Shown: positions 1-8,852, counted from the stretch's first letter. The stretch is DNA of 64,000 nt from Zobellia nedashkovskayae (GCF_015330125.1 NZ_JADDXR010000002.1:1612001-1676000), one strand, 5' to 3'. The notes: a model not told the origin generated them from the letters alone. Made by a program: numbers and translations.

Positions 1-224
1 AACCTGGAATTATAGATAAAGTACGGTTTAGGGTTCCATCAGGTTCGCACGAATATGAGGTAGATGAATTTCATGGTGAAAATAAAGGTCTTGTTGTGGC
101 AGAAATAGAATTGGAATCTGAAAACCAAGCGTTTAAAAAACCATCATGGTTGGGTAAGGAAGTAACGGGAGAAGTAGCCTACTACAACTCTCAACTAAGC
201 AAAAATCCATTTAAAAATTGGTAG
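1..224 (+). CDS. CYTH domain protein, 3' end only
   Basis: The frame beginning at base 3 is open from the window edge to a TAG at 222-224 and gives about 73 C-terminal residues. It contains the typical C-terminal CYTH pattern: a valine-aspartate-glutamate-phenylalanine strand, then H-G-E-N-K-G-L followed by an alternating hydrophobic and acidic strand (A-E-I-E-L-E), and a P-W-type helix ending at an F-K-N-W tail. CYTH proteins fold into a tunnel that binds triphosphates with divalent metal; bacterial members are mostly inorganic triphosphatases or class IV adenylate cyclases. The catalytic N-terminal ExExK motif lies outside the window, so the activity cannot be chosen. It converges with the tetR gene with only 10 bases between the stops. 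Confidence 0.8.
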   Translation, partial: PGIIDKVRFRVPSGSHEYEVDEFHGENKGLVVAEIELESENQAFKKPSWLGKEVTGEVAYYNSQLSKNPFKNW

Positions 225-234
225 CCAAAGGACA

Positions 235-840
235 CTAGTTAATTACTAGTATGTAATTGCTTTTTTCTAAATAATCTGGGGTGGCTATACCACGAAGATT
301 ATTAATGATAATATGCTCTACAAGTTCTTGCACGGAATATTTCTCAAAAAGATTTTTTGTGGAGAAGAGGATGAGTTCAAGTCGGTTGAGGTATAGCTCA
401 CAGACAAGTTCTATATTCACATCGTTTCTTACCTGACCCTCCTCTTTGGCACTTTGCAGAAGACTTTTTACCAAAGTATTTAAATCTTTGGTTCGGAATT
501 CGCTTATAGAAGCATATGCACTAGGATAATATTTTTTTAAGCCGAAAAAAAACGAGGGACTAAAAGATTTAATAGAATCCAATCCTATTCTATACACGTC
601 AATGACAGCTAGAATAGGATTGGATTTTTGTTTCTCAACACTTTCATGAATTTCAGAGCGAAGCTTGTTCAAAAATGCAATTAGGCTCTCCTGCACAACC
701 TCTTCTTTACTGTTGAAATTTTCGTAAATCGTTTTTTTCGAAATACTCATCTCATGTGCGAGGTCGTCCAACGTAAACCGCTTGCTTCCGAATCTTATAA
801 ATTTAGAAAGTGCAAATTCTAAAAACTTGTCTTTATCCAT
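235..840 (-). CDS. TetR/AcrR-family transcriptional regulator
   Basis: This 201-residue protein has the TetR layout: an N-terminal helix-turn-helix at about residues 20-45, with the signature T-L-D-D-L-A-H-E-M then S-I-S-K-K-T-I-Y-E-N-F, followed by an all-helical ligand/dimer domain. TetR proteins are usually repressors released by a small molecule. It lies 18 bases downstream of the outer-membrane factor gene on the same strand, so it is probably the last gene of the RND efflux operon and may act on that operon. The regulator at 6642-7124 is another candidate controller at the other end. The family is secure; the ligand and target are inferred from position only. Confidence 0.9.
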   Translation of the reverse strand: MDKDKFLEFALSKFIRFGSKRFTLDDLAHEMSISKKTIYENFNSKEEVVQESLIAFLNKLRSEIHESVEKQKSNPILAVIDVYRIGLDSIKSFSPSFFFGLKKYYPSAYASISEFRTKDLNTLVKSLLQSAKEEGQVRNDVNIELVCELYLNRLELILFSTKNLFEKYSVQELVEHIIINNLRGIATPDYLEKSNYILVIN

Positions 841-858
841 GATGCATGCAGAAGGTGT

Positions 859-2262
859 TTAATGCCATCCACCACCAAGGGAACGGTACAATTCTACTGT
901 TGCAGATAGTTGTGAAAACTTATTGTCTACTAAGCTAAGCTCAGCGTTCAAAGCATTTTCCCTTGCGGTTAACAAGTCCAAATAGGTTAAGTATCCACTG
1001 TTTAATAATTCTTCTGAATTGGTTTCCGCTCTTTTCAAGGCTACCACTTGTTTACTAACATAACCTTCTTTTTCAACAGAAATATTATAGTCATATAAAG
1101 CGTTTGATACTTCTTGACCAGCGTTTAAAAGCGCTTTTTTAAACATCAACAATGCCTGTTCTTGCTGTGTTTTAGCAACTTCATAAGCAGTTCTTATTTT
1201 TCTACCGTTGAAGATAGGTTGAGTAAGACCACCTACAAGGTTAGCAAAAATAGAACTACTATCTATCCAATTATCCAATTCCAAACTTTGAAAACCACCT
1301 TGTGCAGATAATGTTATAGAAGGATAGAAGTTACTCTTCGCTACATTAGCAAGCTCAAAATTGTTCACTAAGTTATATTCCGCTTGCATGATATCAGGTC
1401 TATTACGTAATAATAAGGCAGGTACACCAAGTGTCATTTCATTAACCAAAGATTGCTCATCTAAAGAACTTCGTACATAGGATTGTGGCTTTTCGCCCAA
1501 AAGAATACTCATCGTATTTTCTGTTTGATAAAGCGAATTTTTAAGATCTAACAATTGACTCTGTGCACTATATAATTGTGCTGCAGTCTGATCAACACCT
1601 ACTAGGTTTGCTTGTCCCGCATCTTTTAAAGCCTCAATAGTCTCTAAACTTTTTTGACGGTTTGCAATAGTTTGTTCGGTAACCGAAATCTGCTTGTCTA
1701 AAGCCAATAATTGGTAGTAGGTTGTAGCAATTTGAGCTACCAAATCCGTTTTCACGGCTTGGTGTGCTGCCACAGTCTGCAAGTAACTTGCATCGCTTGC
1801 GCGCTTACTACTTCTTATTTTTCCCCAAATATCAGCTTCCCACGATACTGTTCCTGAAGCTTCATATTGATTAAAAGGTTGCGTAAAAAAACTTCCGAAT
1901 TGTCCGTTTTCACTGGTCCTTGCTGTTCTAGTTGCACTAGCAGCACCATTTAAAGTAGGTAAATAACCTGCTTTTCCCTGCTTAACATAAGCCTGTGCAG
2001 CTGCAATACTTTGCAACGCGATGCGGATATCTAGGTTGTTGTCCAGCCCTCTTTGGATATACGTTTTTAAATGTGAATCCGTAAAAACATCCTTGTAAGA
2101 GACCGATGCGAACGACACACTGTCTTGCGGTAGGTTATCTGTTCTGTACAGACTATCCGTCTGCACTTCAGGCCGATCATAATTCTTTGCTACAAAACAT
2201 GATTGTAACAAGAGCGGCAATGCAGCTACCAATAAGAATTTATTTATTGTTAATTTCTTCAT
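859..2262 (-). CDS. RND efflux outer-membrane factor lipoprotein (TolC/OprM-like)
   Basis: The protein is the trimeric outer-membrane exit duct of a tripartite pump. I place the start at 2262, giving 467 residues with a clean lipoprotein signal peptide (lipobox L-L-Q-S-C, Cys 22). An upstream in-frame ATG at 2307 would overlap the pump gene and add a polar stretch in front of the signal peptide. Two repeated helical outer-membrane-efflux segments follow, with typical family motifs such as F-E-A-S-G-T-V-S-W-E-A-D-I-W-G-K and L-L-R-N-R-P-D-I near residue 290. The start lies 7 bases from the stop of the pump gene, so the genes form an operon. Substrate cannot be read from the sequence. Confidence 0.93.
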   Translation of the reverse strand: MKKLTINKFLLVAALPLLLQSCFVAKNYDRPEVQTDSLYRTDNLPQDSVSFASVSYKDVFTDSHLKTYIQRGLDNNLDIRIALQSIAAAQAYVKQGKAGYLPTLNGAASATRTARTSENGQFGSFFTQPFNQYEASGTVSWEADIWGKIRSSKRASDASYLQTVAAHQAVKTDLVAQIATTYYQLLALDKQISVTEQTIANRQKSLETIEALKDAGQANLVGVDQTAAQLYSAQSQLLDLKNSLYQTENTMSILLGEKPQSYVRSSLDEQSLVNEMTLGVPALLLRNRPDIMQAEYNLVNNFELANVAKSNFYPSITLSAQGGFQSLELDNWIDSSSIFANLVGGLTQPIFNGRKIRTAYEVAKTQQEQALLMFKKALLNAGQEVSNALYDYNISVEKEGYVSKQVVALKRAETNSEELLNSGYLTYLDLLTARENALNAELSLVDNKFSQLSATVELYRSLGGGWH

Positions 2263-2269
2263 GATTTCT

Positions 2270-5200
2270 CTAGTTCTTTGATTCTTCAATAGTTTCTTGT
2301 GGCGCACCGGTTATACGCTCTTGCATGGTTTGGAAAATAACGTACAACGCGGGTATCACAAACACACCAAATATGGTACCTATTAACATACCGCCTACAG
2401 CGCTCATTCCAATAGATCTGTTACCTACAGCTCCAATACCAGTTGATAAGGCAAGTGGCATCAAACCGAAAATAAAGGCGAAAGAAGTCATCAAAATAGG
2501 TCTTAGTCGTGCCTTAGCACCATCTAATGCCGATTCTACTATAGACATGCCGTGCTTTCTACGCTGAAGCGCAAACTCTACAATAAGAATAGCATTCTTA
2601 GAAAGTAGACCGATTAACATAATTAATGCAATCTGAAAGTAGATGTTGTTTTCGAGTCCTGCCAAGTTTATAAATCCAATAGCACCTGCAATACCCACGG
2701 GTAATGAAAGTAATATGGCAAACGGCAATATATAAGATTCGTACTGCGCACTCAATAAGAAGTAAACAAATACCAAACTCAATATAAATATGATAATCGT
2801 TTGGCTACCTGCACTGTTCTCTTCTTTTGTAAGACCTGAATACTCATAAGTATAATTAGAAGGCAATACCTGAGCGGAAACCTCTTCAATAGCCTTAATG
2901 GCATCACCTGTGGAATAACCAGGATTCATGGCGCCGTTAATTTTAACGGAACTCAATAGGTTAAACCTACTTACGATTTCAGGACCGTAAATTTTCTCCA
3001 AAGAAACGAATTGAGATACAGCAACCGATTCTCCATTTGAATTGGTAACGAAAATGTGATTAAGCGATTGTTCATCTGCTCTGTCTTCTGGTTTTGCTTG
3101 AATCATTACACGGTACTGCTTACCAAACTTATTAAAGTCGGTGGTATACAGACCTCCATAGTAACCTTGCATAGCATTGAAAACATCCGTAACCGCTAAA
3201 CCTGCTGTTTTGGTTTTTTCAACATCTACCTTCAACTCATATTGAGGGAAATTAGGATTAAACTGTGTAATGGCATATTTAACTTCAGGCCTAGCATTCA
3301 ATGCAGCTAAAAACTCATTTGTGGTTTTGCCTACAGTTTGCCAGTCATCTGCATCTTTACTTTGTAGGTTCATTTCAAAACCTGTAGAGTTACCAAAACC
3401 TTGTACACTTGGAGGTGTAAAGAAGAATGCCTTAGCATCTTTTAGGCCGGCAGTTTTTCCGAAAAGACTACCAACTACGGCATCCACAGATTGTGATGGA
3501 TCTGTTCTCTCGCTCCAGTTTTTAAGACGAAGTACAGAGAAGGCATAAGAACCACCATTTACTCTGTTCAATAAACTAAAACCAGTAATATTCATTCTAG
3601 CCTCTATAATATCCATTGAAGCATAAATAGAATCTAATTTCTTCACGGTTTTTTGAGTTTGCTCTAAAGTTGTTCCCGGAGGTAAACTAATATCAGCAAA
3701 AACAAGACCTCTATCTTCATTTGGTATAAACCCTGCAGGAGTTGTTTTAAATAATACAACAGTTGCAGCGGTAAACAATACCAATGCTATTATGGTAATC
3801 CACTTTCTTTTGGCAATGAATTTAACAGATCCTACATATTTGTTGGTAATGGCATCAAAACCAGTGTTGAAAGCACCAAAGAAACGCTTGGTTATCCCTT
3901 TTTTATGTTCTTCTGATGGGTTGTGCGGCTTTAAGAAAAGTGCTGCAAGTGCAGGGCTTAACGTAAGCGCATTCACTGCAGAAATAAGAATAGCGATAGC
4001 CAGTGTAATACCAAATTGCTGATAGAAAACTCCCGAAGAACCAGAAATGAAGGAAACCGGAATAAATACGGCCGACATTACCAAGGTTATTGATATAATA
4101 GCTCCAGAAATCTCTGACATGGCAGACTTGGTAGCGACCTTTGCATCCTTGGCCCCTTCTTCCATCTTGGCATGAACGGCCTCAACCACTACAATGGCAT
4201 CATCCACCACAATACCAATTGCAAGGATCATCGCAAAAAGCGTTAACATGTTTATAGAATATCCAAATAAAGAGAGAAAGAAGAACGTACCTACAATTGC
4301 TACTGGTACTGCAATAGCGGGTATTAAAGTAGACCTGAAATCTTGAAGAAACAGAAATACCACAATAAATACTAATATAAATGCTTCAATAAGAGTCATG
4401 ACAACATGGTCTATAGATGCATCCAAGAAATCTTTAGTATTGTACGGTATTACATAATCAAGTCCTTTTGGAAAATCTTGCTTACTTTCTTTTAAAATCG
4501 TTTGAATGGAATTAATGATATCATTTGCATTGGAGCCAGATGTTTGAAATATACCAACGGCAGTACCGGGTTTACCCATACCTTCGTTTTTGGTACCATA
4601 GTTAAAGGCACCTAATTCAACTTCAGCAACATCTTTAAGACGTAAAAACTGTCCGTTTTCCTGAGCTCTAATAATTATGTCCTCATACTGGGCTTCTTCT
4701 GAAAGACGTCCTTTGTATTTTAATACATATTCATAAACACCATCAGCATTTTCACCTATTTTACCGGTAGCTGCTTCAAGGTTTTGCTCATTAAGTGCAC
4801 TTTGAATATCCGATGGCATAAGGTTGTAAGCAGCCATCTTTTCTGGATTCAACCATATTCTCATGGAATAATCTTTGGCACCAAAAACAGTTACGTTACC
4901 AACCCCTTTTATACGTTGTAATTTAGGTACCAAGTTGATTCTAGCGTAGTTTTCAACAAAAGTGGCATCGTAATTTTCATTGTCTGAAAACAATGAAAAG
5001 AACATAAGCGCACTAGTCTGAGATTTTTGCGTGATTACACCGGTCTGTACTACAGCTTGCGGAAGAACACTGTTGGCGCGAGCCACCCTGTTTTGTACGT
5101 TTACCGCAGCAATATCTGGGTCTGTACCAAGTTCAAAGAATACATTTATGGTAGCGGCACCATCATTACTAGCGTTAGAGGTCATGTATAACATGCCTTC

Positions 5201-5416
5201 CACACCATTAATTTGCTCTTCCAAAGGAGTGACAACACTATTAAGTACTGTTTCTGCGTTTGCTCCCGTATAGGTAGCTGTAACTTGTACGGTTGGCGGT
5301 GCTATTTCAGGATATTGTTCTATAGGCAGGGTTGTTAAACCCAAAACACCTAGAATAACTATAATGATCGATATAACCGTAGATAGTACGGGACGATCTA
5401 TAAATTTTTGAAACAT
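2270..5416 (-). CDS. RND multidrug efflux transporter, HAE1 family (AcrB-like)
   Basis: This inner-membrane proton-driven pump has 1048 residues, the normal length for AcrB/MexB proteins. It starts with the classic M-F-x-K-F-I-D-R-P-V helix and shows the periplasmic porter domains in two halves. The paired transmembrane-helix-4 aspartates of the proton relay are at D405-D406 (G-I-V-V-D-D-A-I-V-V-V-E), and the relay lysine motif L-S-K-N-A-I-L-I-V-E-F lies in the second half. The gene is the middle of the operon adaptor-pump-duct-TetR, with 37 bases after the adaptor stop. The HAE1 type exports hydrophobic or amphiphilic compounds rather than metals, since heavy-metal (HME) relay motifs are absent. 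The actual substrate is unknown. Confidence 0.96.
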   Translation of the reverse strand: MFQKFIDRPVLSTVISIIIVILGVLGLTTLPIEQYPEIAPPTVQVTATYTGANAETVLNSVVTPLEEQINGVEGMLYMTSNASNDGAATINVFFELGTDPDIAAVNVQNRVARANSVLPQAVVQTGVITQKSQTSALMFFSLFSDNENYDATFVENYARINLVPKLQRIKGVGNVTVFGAKDYSMRIWLNPEKMAAYNLMPSDIQSALNEQNLEAATGKIGENADGVYEYVLKYKGRLSEEAQYEDIIIRAQENGQFLRLKDVAEVELGAFNYGTKNEGMGKPGTAVGIFQTSGSNANDIINSIQTILKESKQDFPKGLDYVIPYNTKDFLDASIDHVVMTLIEAFILVFIVVFLFLQDFRSTLIPAIAVPVAIVGTFFFLSLFGYSINMLTLFAMILAIGIVVDDAIVVVEAVHAKMEEGAKDAKVATKSAMSEISGAIISITLVMSAVFIPVSFISGSSGVFYQQFGITLAIAILISAVNALTLSPALAALFLKPHNPSEEHKKGITKRFFGAFNTGFDAITNKYVGSVKFIAKRKWITIIALVLFTAATVVLFKTTPAGFIPNEDRGLVFADISLPPGTTLEQTQKTVKKLDSIYASMDIIEARMNITGFSLLNRVNGGSYAFSVLRLKNWSERTDPSQSVDAVVGSLFGKTAGLKDAKAFFFTPPSVQGFGNSTGFEMNLQSKDADDWQTVGKTTNEFLAALNARPEVKYAITQFNPNFPQYELKVDVEKTKTAGLAVTDVFNAMQGYYGGLYTTDFNKFGKQYRVMIQAKPEDRADEQSLNHIFVTNSNGESVAVSQFVSLEKIYGPEIVSRFNLLSSVKINGAMNPGYSTGDAIKAIEEVSAQVLPSNYTYEYSGLTKEENSAGSQTIIIFILSLVFVYFLLSAQYESYILPFAILLSLPVGIAGAIGFINLAGLENNIYFQIALIMLIGLLSKNAILIVEFALQRRKHGMSIVESALDGAKARLRPILMTSFAFIFGLMPLALSTGIGAVGNRSIGMSAVGGMLIGTIFGVFVIPALYVIFQTMQERITGAPQETIEESKN

Positions 5417-5453
5417 TGTTCTCTATTTATAAATTATGATGAATAGCGGATTC

Positions 5454-6539
5454 TTACTTGGCCGGGCTTATGGCCATTCCGTCTTTAATTTTAGTTACAC
5501 CTTCAAGAACAATGGTAGTTCCCTCTTCAATTCCATTTTCAACAATAAAACCTTTTTGGGTGTTTGCAATGATATCTATTGGCATAGTTGTAACCGTATT
5601 GTCATCTTTTACTATATAGATAAGTTTCTTACCTTGAAGGTCTATTGTAGCTACTTGTGGAATTTCATATGCTTCCTTATAAATTGTGGGTATTTTAATT
5701 TTCCCGGTGCTACCACTGCTTAACAGGTTATTTTTGTTGTCAAAATCAGCTCTGGCGGTTACACTTCCTGTGGTACTGTTAATGATGGTATTGATCATAG
5801 CAATCTTACCTGTTTCTGGATATTCTTCGCCATTAATCATAACAAGTGTTACTTTTGGTGCTTTTTCAAGATCCACTAAGTTTTTTTCATTTTTAGGCAT
5901 GGACTCTTTTAACTTTAAAAGCTCTCTTTCGTTTAAAGAAAAATAAGCACGAACTTCACTAACGTCAGATACAGTAGTTAATGGTTGACTCATGGCAGAA
6001 CTTACCAAGGCACCTATTTTAAAAGGAATTTCACCAATATAACCGTCAACGGGACTTGTAATACGAGAGTAACCAATGTTTGAAGCAACACTTTGGTAAT
6101 TGGCTTGGGCCTGAACAAGCTGCGCTTTGGCAGTCTCTAGCTGAACCTCGCTAATGATGCCTTTTTCTACTAACGGTTTAAGTTTATCTACTTCTACCTG
6201 TGCCACGTTCACAGAAGCTTTAGCAGCATTGGCATCTTGGTTCAAAGTTTGGGTTTCTAATTTAAAAAGAGGTTGTCCTTTTTTAATTTTCTGACCTTCC
6301 TCTACATATACCTTTTGCACAAAACCAGCAACTTTAGGCCATATTTCAACATTCTGCTTACCTTCTAAGGTAGTAGCAAATTCATTATATACCGTAAGGT
6401 CTTGTTTTTTTAATTCACCAACCTTCAAGCTTGGAGGAGGAGGCGTTGCGCCAGCCGCAGGGGCCGTTGGCGTTGTTCCAAAACAGGAGCTTAAAAGAAG
6501 TCCTGCGCTTAATAATCCTATGATTGATAACTTTTTCAT
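5454..6539 (-). CDS. RND efflux periplasmic adaptor lipoprotein (AcrA/MexA-like)
   Basis: The membrane-fusion protein joins the pump to the outer-membrane duct. It has 361 residues, with a lipoprotein signal peptide (lipobox L-L-S-S-C, Cys 19) and a proline/alanine-rich linker. A lipoyl/biotinyl-type hairpin half follows (E-I-W-P-K-V-A-G-F-V-Q-K-V-Y-V-E-E-G-Q-K-I-K-K-G), then an alpha-helical coiled coil at about residues 95-150, the second lipoyl half (I-T-S-P-V-D-G-Y-I-G), and the beta-barrel and membrane-proximal domains. It is the first structural gene of the efflux operon. The 102-base spacer upstream contains an 11-bp inverted repeat at 6602-6632 but no good promoter match, so transcription may begin further upstream. 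Confidence 0.94.
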   Translation of the reverse strand: MKKLSIIGLLSAGLLLSSCFGTTPTAPAAGATPPPPSLKVGELKKQDLTVYNEFATTLEGKQNVEIWPKVAGFVQKVYVEEGQKIKKGQPLFKLETQTLNQDANAAKASVNVAQVEVDKLKPLVEKGIISEVQLETAKAQLVQAQANYQSVASNIGYSRITSPVDGYIGEIPFKIGALVSSAMSQPLTTVSDVSEVRAYFSLNERELLKLKESMPKNEKNLVDLEKAPKVTLVMINGEEYPETGKIAMINTIINSTTGSVTARADFDNKNNLLSSGSTGKIKIPTIYKEAYEIPQVATIDLQGKKLIYIVKDDNTVTTMPIDIIANTQKGFIVENGIEEGTTIVLEGVTKIKDGMAISPAK

Positions 6540-6601
6540 TTTTAAAGGGATATTTAATTGTATTAGATTGTTGACTGGGTCTTGTTAAGGTTTTGTTAAT
6601 T

Positions 6602-6632
6602 CAGAATGTTCGGTTAAAAACGAACCATTCTG
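6602..6632 (-). promoter_or_regulatory. Inverted repeat upstream of the efflux adaptor gene, likely operator
   Basis: CAGAATG plus TTCG (6602-6612) pairs with CGAA plus CCATTCTG (6621-6632), an 11-bp stem with one bulged C and an 8-base AT loop. No T tract follows on the minus strand, so it is a poor intrinsic terminator. The GTTCG/CGAAC core also occurs in the promoter of the GbsR-like gene (7158-7166), which suggests a shared repressor site. Confidence 0.45.
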
Positions 6633-6641
6633 ATAAAAAAA

Positions 6642-7124
6642 TTATTTTTGTTGCTTTTTTAATTCTTCGATAGTTGTTTTTAGACTTGTGGTCATGTCTG
6701 AAATACACTTACCATAAACTGTTATTTTGTTTTTGTTCTCTTCATGCTTCTCTGGACGGTACTGCTTATTATACGCGGTTATTTTAAGAATCATTTCTTT
6801 TTCCCTTTCCAGCTGATTTAATGAGCGATTTAGCTTCTTGATGAAGAACGTATTTTTTTCAGCAACTTTAAAATACCTTTTTCTATCTCCTGATTTTGTG
6901 AAATAGTTTACAAAATCCATTTGCAACAAAAGGTTTAACGACGTTGATATTGAGCTTTTGCTAGCGCCTCTTTTGTTAAGGCAATCTTCAAAAGTAAGAC
7001 CGTCTTCCTCTGTAATAACTAGGTTCGCAAAGATTCTAGCAGCCAATGGTGGTAGATCATACTCAGATTCAAAATGAACCCCAAGCTCCTCGATTAACTT
7101 ATTCTTTATTTCTTCTATTTTCAT
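6642..7124 (-). CDS. GbsR/MarR-family winged-helix transcriptional regulator
   Basis: I start the gene at the ATG at 7124 (160 residues); a TTG five codons upstream is less likely, being only about 13 bases behind the -7 element. The N-terminal half is a winged helix-turn-helix (L-P-P-L-A-A-R-I-F-A-N-L then a recognition helix G-A-S-K-S-S-I-S-T-S-L-N-L-L), as in the GbsR branch of MarR proteins. The rest is a long helical, lysine/glutamate-rich coiled-coil region for dimerisation. In Bacteroidota such regulators commonly stand before RND operons. The strong promoter at 7144-7174 contains an operator-like GTTCGGAAC, suggesting self-repression. The inducer is unknown. Confidence 0.85.
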   Translation of the reverse strand: MKIEEIKNKLIEELGVHFESEYDLPPLAARIFANLVITEEDGLTFEDCLNKRGASKSSISTSLNLLLQMDFVNYFTKSGDRKRYFKVAEKNTFFIKKLNRSLNQLEREKEMILKITAYNKQYRPEKHEENKNKITVYGKCISDMTTSLKTTIEELKKQQK

Positions 7125-7143
7125 AATTGAAAAATTCAAGGGA

Positions 7144-7174
7144 CAAAGATAATGTTAGTTCGGAACCAAACAAA
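7144..7174 (-). promoter_or_regulatory. Bacteroidota-type promoter of the GbsR-like gene with internal operator
   Basis: On the minus strand this reads TTTG (7174-7171), a 19-base spacer, then TATCTTTG (7151-7144). That is an exact match to the Bacteroidota consensus TTTG-N19-TAnnTTTG, and it would give a leader of about 13 bases to the ATG at 7124. The spacer holds the hyphenated palindrome GTTC-G-GAAC (7158-7166), so a bound dimer would block the polymerase directly. Confidence 0.75.
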
Positions 7175-7379
7175 CTAAAAGAACTTAATTTTTATTAAAA
7201 TGAGTTAAAGTTTTGTTAGAGTAATGCAAGGTAAAGAGGTAACTGTTTGAAAATTAACTGGATAAATATAGTTTTTGACCGATAAAGTATTTGTAAGTAA
7301 ATGCTTTCGGAGAAGAAAGAAACTGTGTAAACTTGAAAAAATGGTAAGTAGAATGGAAGAAGAAAAATGGAAGTGCAAG

Positions 7380-7775
7380 TTACTTTGCGGAAATTCCATC
7401 CTTTTCAATTATCGGAATGGTGCTAAGATTTTTTTCGGAGACTGTATTTTTTGGGAATAAGAAACGTTTTTCAAAAAGCTTGCCTTCGGCGAAAAACGTA
7501 ACAAAGAATTCATTGTCTAGTGCAAGAACTTCTTCTTGTAGTAATTCTATCTTTTTAATGTCATTAGGTAAAATCGTGCCCATGCTATGGCGCATGGTCG
7601 TTGTTTGGCGTTCTTCATCAAAGCCTTTAGAAACTACCATTACCATTTCAATTTGGTCTGCTCTATTATTTATGATGTAGGCGTTCCAGTCTTTTGAAAG
7701 AAACTCTTCGTTCCATTCCCTAATAATGGCTACTTGAACATCTTTGGCAATTGGTATTTCTATGTCTTTTTTCAC
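7380..7775 (-). CDS. Conserved-looking protein of unknown function beside pheS
   Basis: I do not recognise a named domain. The 131-residue protein is soluble, with no signal peptide or membrane segment. It looks like an alpha/beta fold of alternating strands (V-A-I-I-R-E-W, W-N-A-Y-I-I-N, I-E-M-V-M-V-V-S-K-G-F) and carries a central charged region with a H-S-M-G pattern. It follows pheS on the same strand after 9 bases and so is probably co-transcribed with it. About 255 bases without another gene separate its stop from the GbsR-like start, and that spacer contains the regulator's promoter. Coding is supported by full-length frame conservation and operon spacing, not by a domain match. Confidence 0.75.
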   Translation of the reverse strand: MKKDIEIPIAKDVQVAIIREWNEEFLSKDWNAYIINNRADQIEMVMVVSKGFDEERQTTTMRHSMGTILPNDIKKIELLQEEVLALDNEFFVTFFAEGKLFEKRFLFPKNTVSEKNLSTIPIIEKDGISAK

Positions 7776-7784
7776 TGAACTGAA

Positions 7785-8804
7785 TTATAAGGCACTTTTA
7801 AATTGCTCTAAGAATCGCACGTCGTTTTCGCTTAACAAGCGAATATCAGATATCTGGTGAAGTAATAAGGCAATCCTGTCAATACCCATTCCGAAAGCGA
7901 AACCGGAGTATTCTTTGGAATCAATACCACAATTGTCAAGTACGTTGGGGTCAACCATACCACAGCCCATGATTTCTAACCAACCGGTACCTTTTGTCAT
8001 CTTGTAATCGGTTTCAGTTTCAAGTCCCCAATATACATCTACTTCTGCACTAGGCTCCGTAAATGGAAAGTATGATGGACGTAAACGAATCTTGGATTTA
8101 CCAAAAAGTTCCGTGGTAAAGAATTGAAGCGTTTGCTTTAAATCTGCAAAGGAAACATCTTTATCAATATATAAGCCTTCAACTTGGTGAAAGAAACAAT
8201 GTGAACGTGCCGAAATAGCCTCATTACGATATACTCTTCCTGGAGAGATGGTACGTATAGGCGGCTTATTATTTTCCATGTAACGAACCTGTACCGAGGA
8301 GGTATGGGTTCGTAATAGAATATCTGGATCGGTTTGAACGAAAAATGTATCCTGCATGTCTCTGGCAGGGTGATATTCAGGTAGGTTCAAGGCAGTAAAG
8401 TTGTGCCAATCATCTTCAATTTCCGGACCTTCCGATACATTGAAACCTATTCTGGAGAAAATTTCTATAATTTGGTTCTTTACAATAGAAATAGGGTGTC
8501 TTGCCCCAAGCTCTAAAGGTTCACCTGGCCGTGTCAAATCGCCATAAATACCTTTTTCCTCGGTTTTGCTTTCAAGCGAATCCCTTAAGGTATTCAGTTT
8601 ATCGTTTGCGGCTTGCTTTAATTGATTTATTGTTTGGCCGAATTCCTTTTTCTGCTCGTTAGGTACATTTTTGAACTCCGCAAAGAAATCGGTCAAAAGT
8701 CCCTTTTTGCCTAAGTATTTAATACGGAAGCTTTCTAGCTCCTCTTTGGTGGTAGCAGTAAACTTTTCTACCTCAGTAATATGCTTTTTAATAGTATCGA
8801 TCAT
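7785..8804 (-). CDS. pheS: Phenylalanine--tRNA ligase alpha subunit
   Basis: PheS charges tRNA-Phe together with PheT, which is not in this window. The 339-residue length is normal. Residues 1-85 form the N-terminal coiled coil that contacts tRNA. The class II core follows: motif 2 (G-R-V-Y-R-N-E-A-I-S-A-R-S-H-C-F-F-H-Q-V-E-G) and motif 3 (F-A-F-G-M-G-I-D-R-I-A-L-L). A long hairpin at 8809-8852 ends four bases before the start codon. Upstream on the same strand is the SulP gene, whose stop is 78 bases away, and downstream is a small unknown gene. The separation from pheT is common in Bacteroidota. Confidence 0.97.
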   Translation of the reverse strand: MIDTIKKHITEVEKFTATTKEELESFRIKYLGKKGLLTDFFAEFKNVPNEQKKEFGQTINQLKQAANDKLNTLRDSLESKTEEKGIYGDLTRPGEPLELGARHPISIVKNQIIEIFSRIGFNVSEGPEIEDDWHNFTALNLPEYHPARDMQDTFFVQTDPDILLRTHTSSVQVRYMENNKPPIRTISPGRVYRNEAISARSHCFFHQVEGLYIDKDVSFADLKQTLQFFTTELFGKSKIRLRPSYFPFTEPSAEVDVYWGLETETDYKMTKGTGWLEIMGCGMVDPNVLDNCGIDSKEYSGFAFGMGIDRIALLLHQISDIRLLSENDVRFLEQFKSAL

Positions 8805-8808
8805 GATG

Positions 8809-8852
8809 TTCGGCTAATGCCGCAAATTTAGGACATTTGCGGCATTACCGAA
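8809..8852 (-). promoter_or_regulatory. 18-bp hairpin directly upstream of the pheS start codon
   Basis: TTCGG (8809-8813) and TAATGCCGCAAAT (8815-8827) pair perfectly with ATTTGCGGCATTA (8835-8847) and CCGAA (8848-8852), leaving one bulged C at 8814 and a 7-base loop. The stem ends four bases before the pheS ATG (8804). No T run follows, so it is not a standard intrinsic terminator for the upstream SulP gene. It could control access to the pheS start or protect the 5' end of a processed message. Confidence 0.6.

Noticed and set aside
234..250. ACTAGT-TAATT-ACTAGT palindrome at the tetR end
   Set aside because: It lies mostly inside the last codons of tetR, has no T run and the stem is too short for a terminator.
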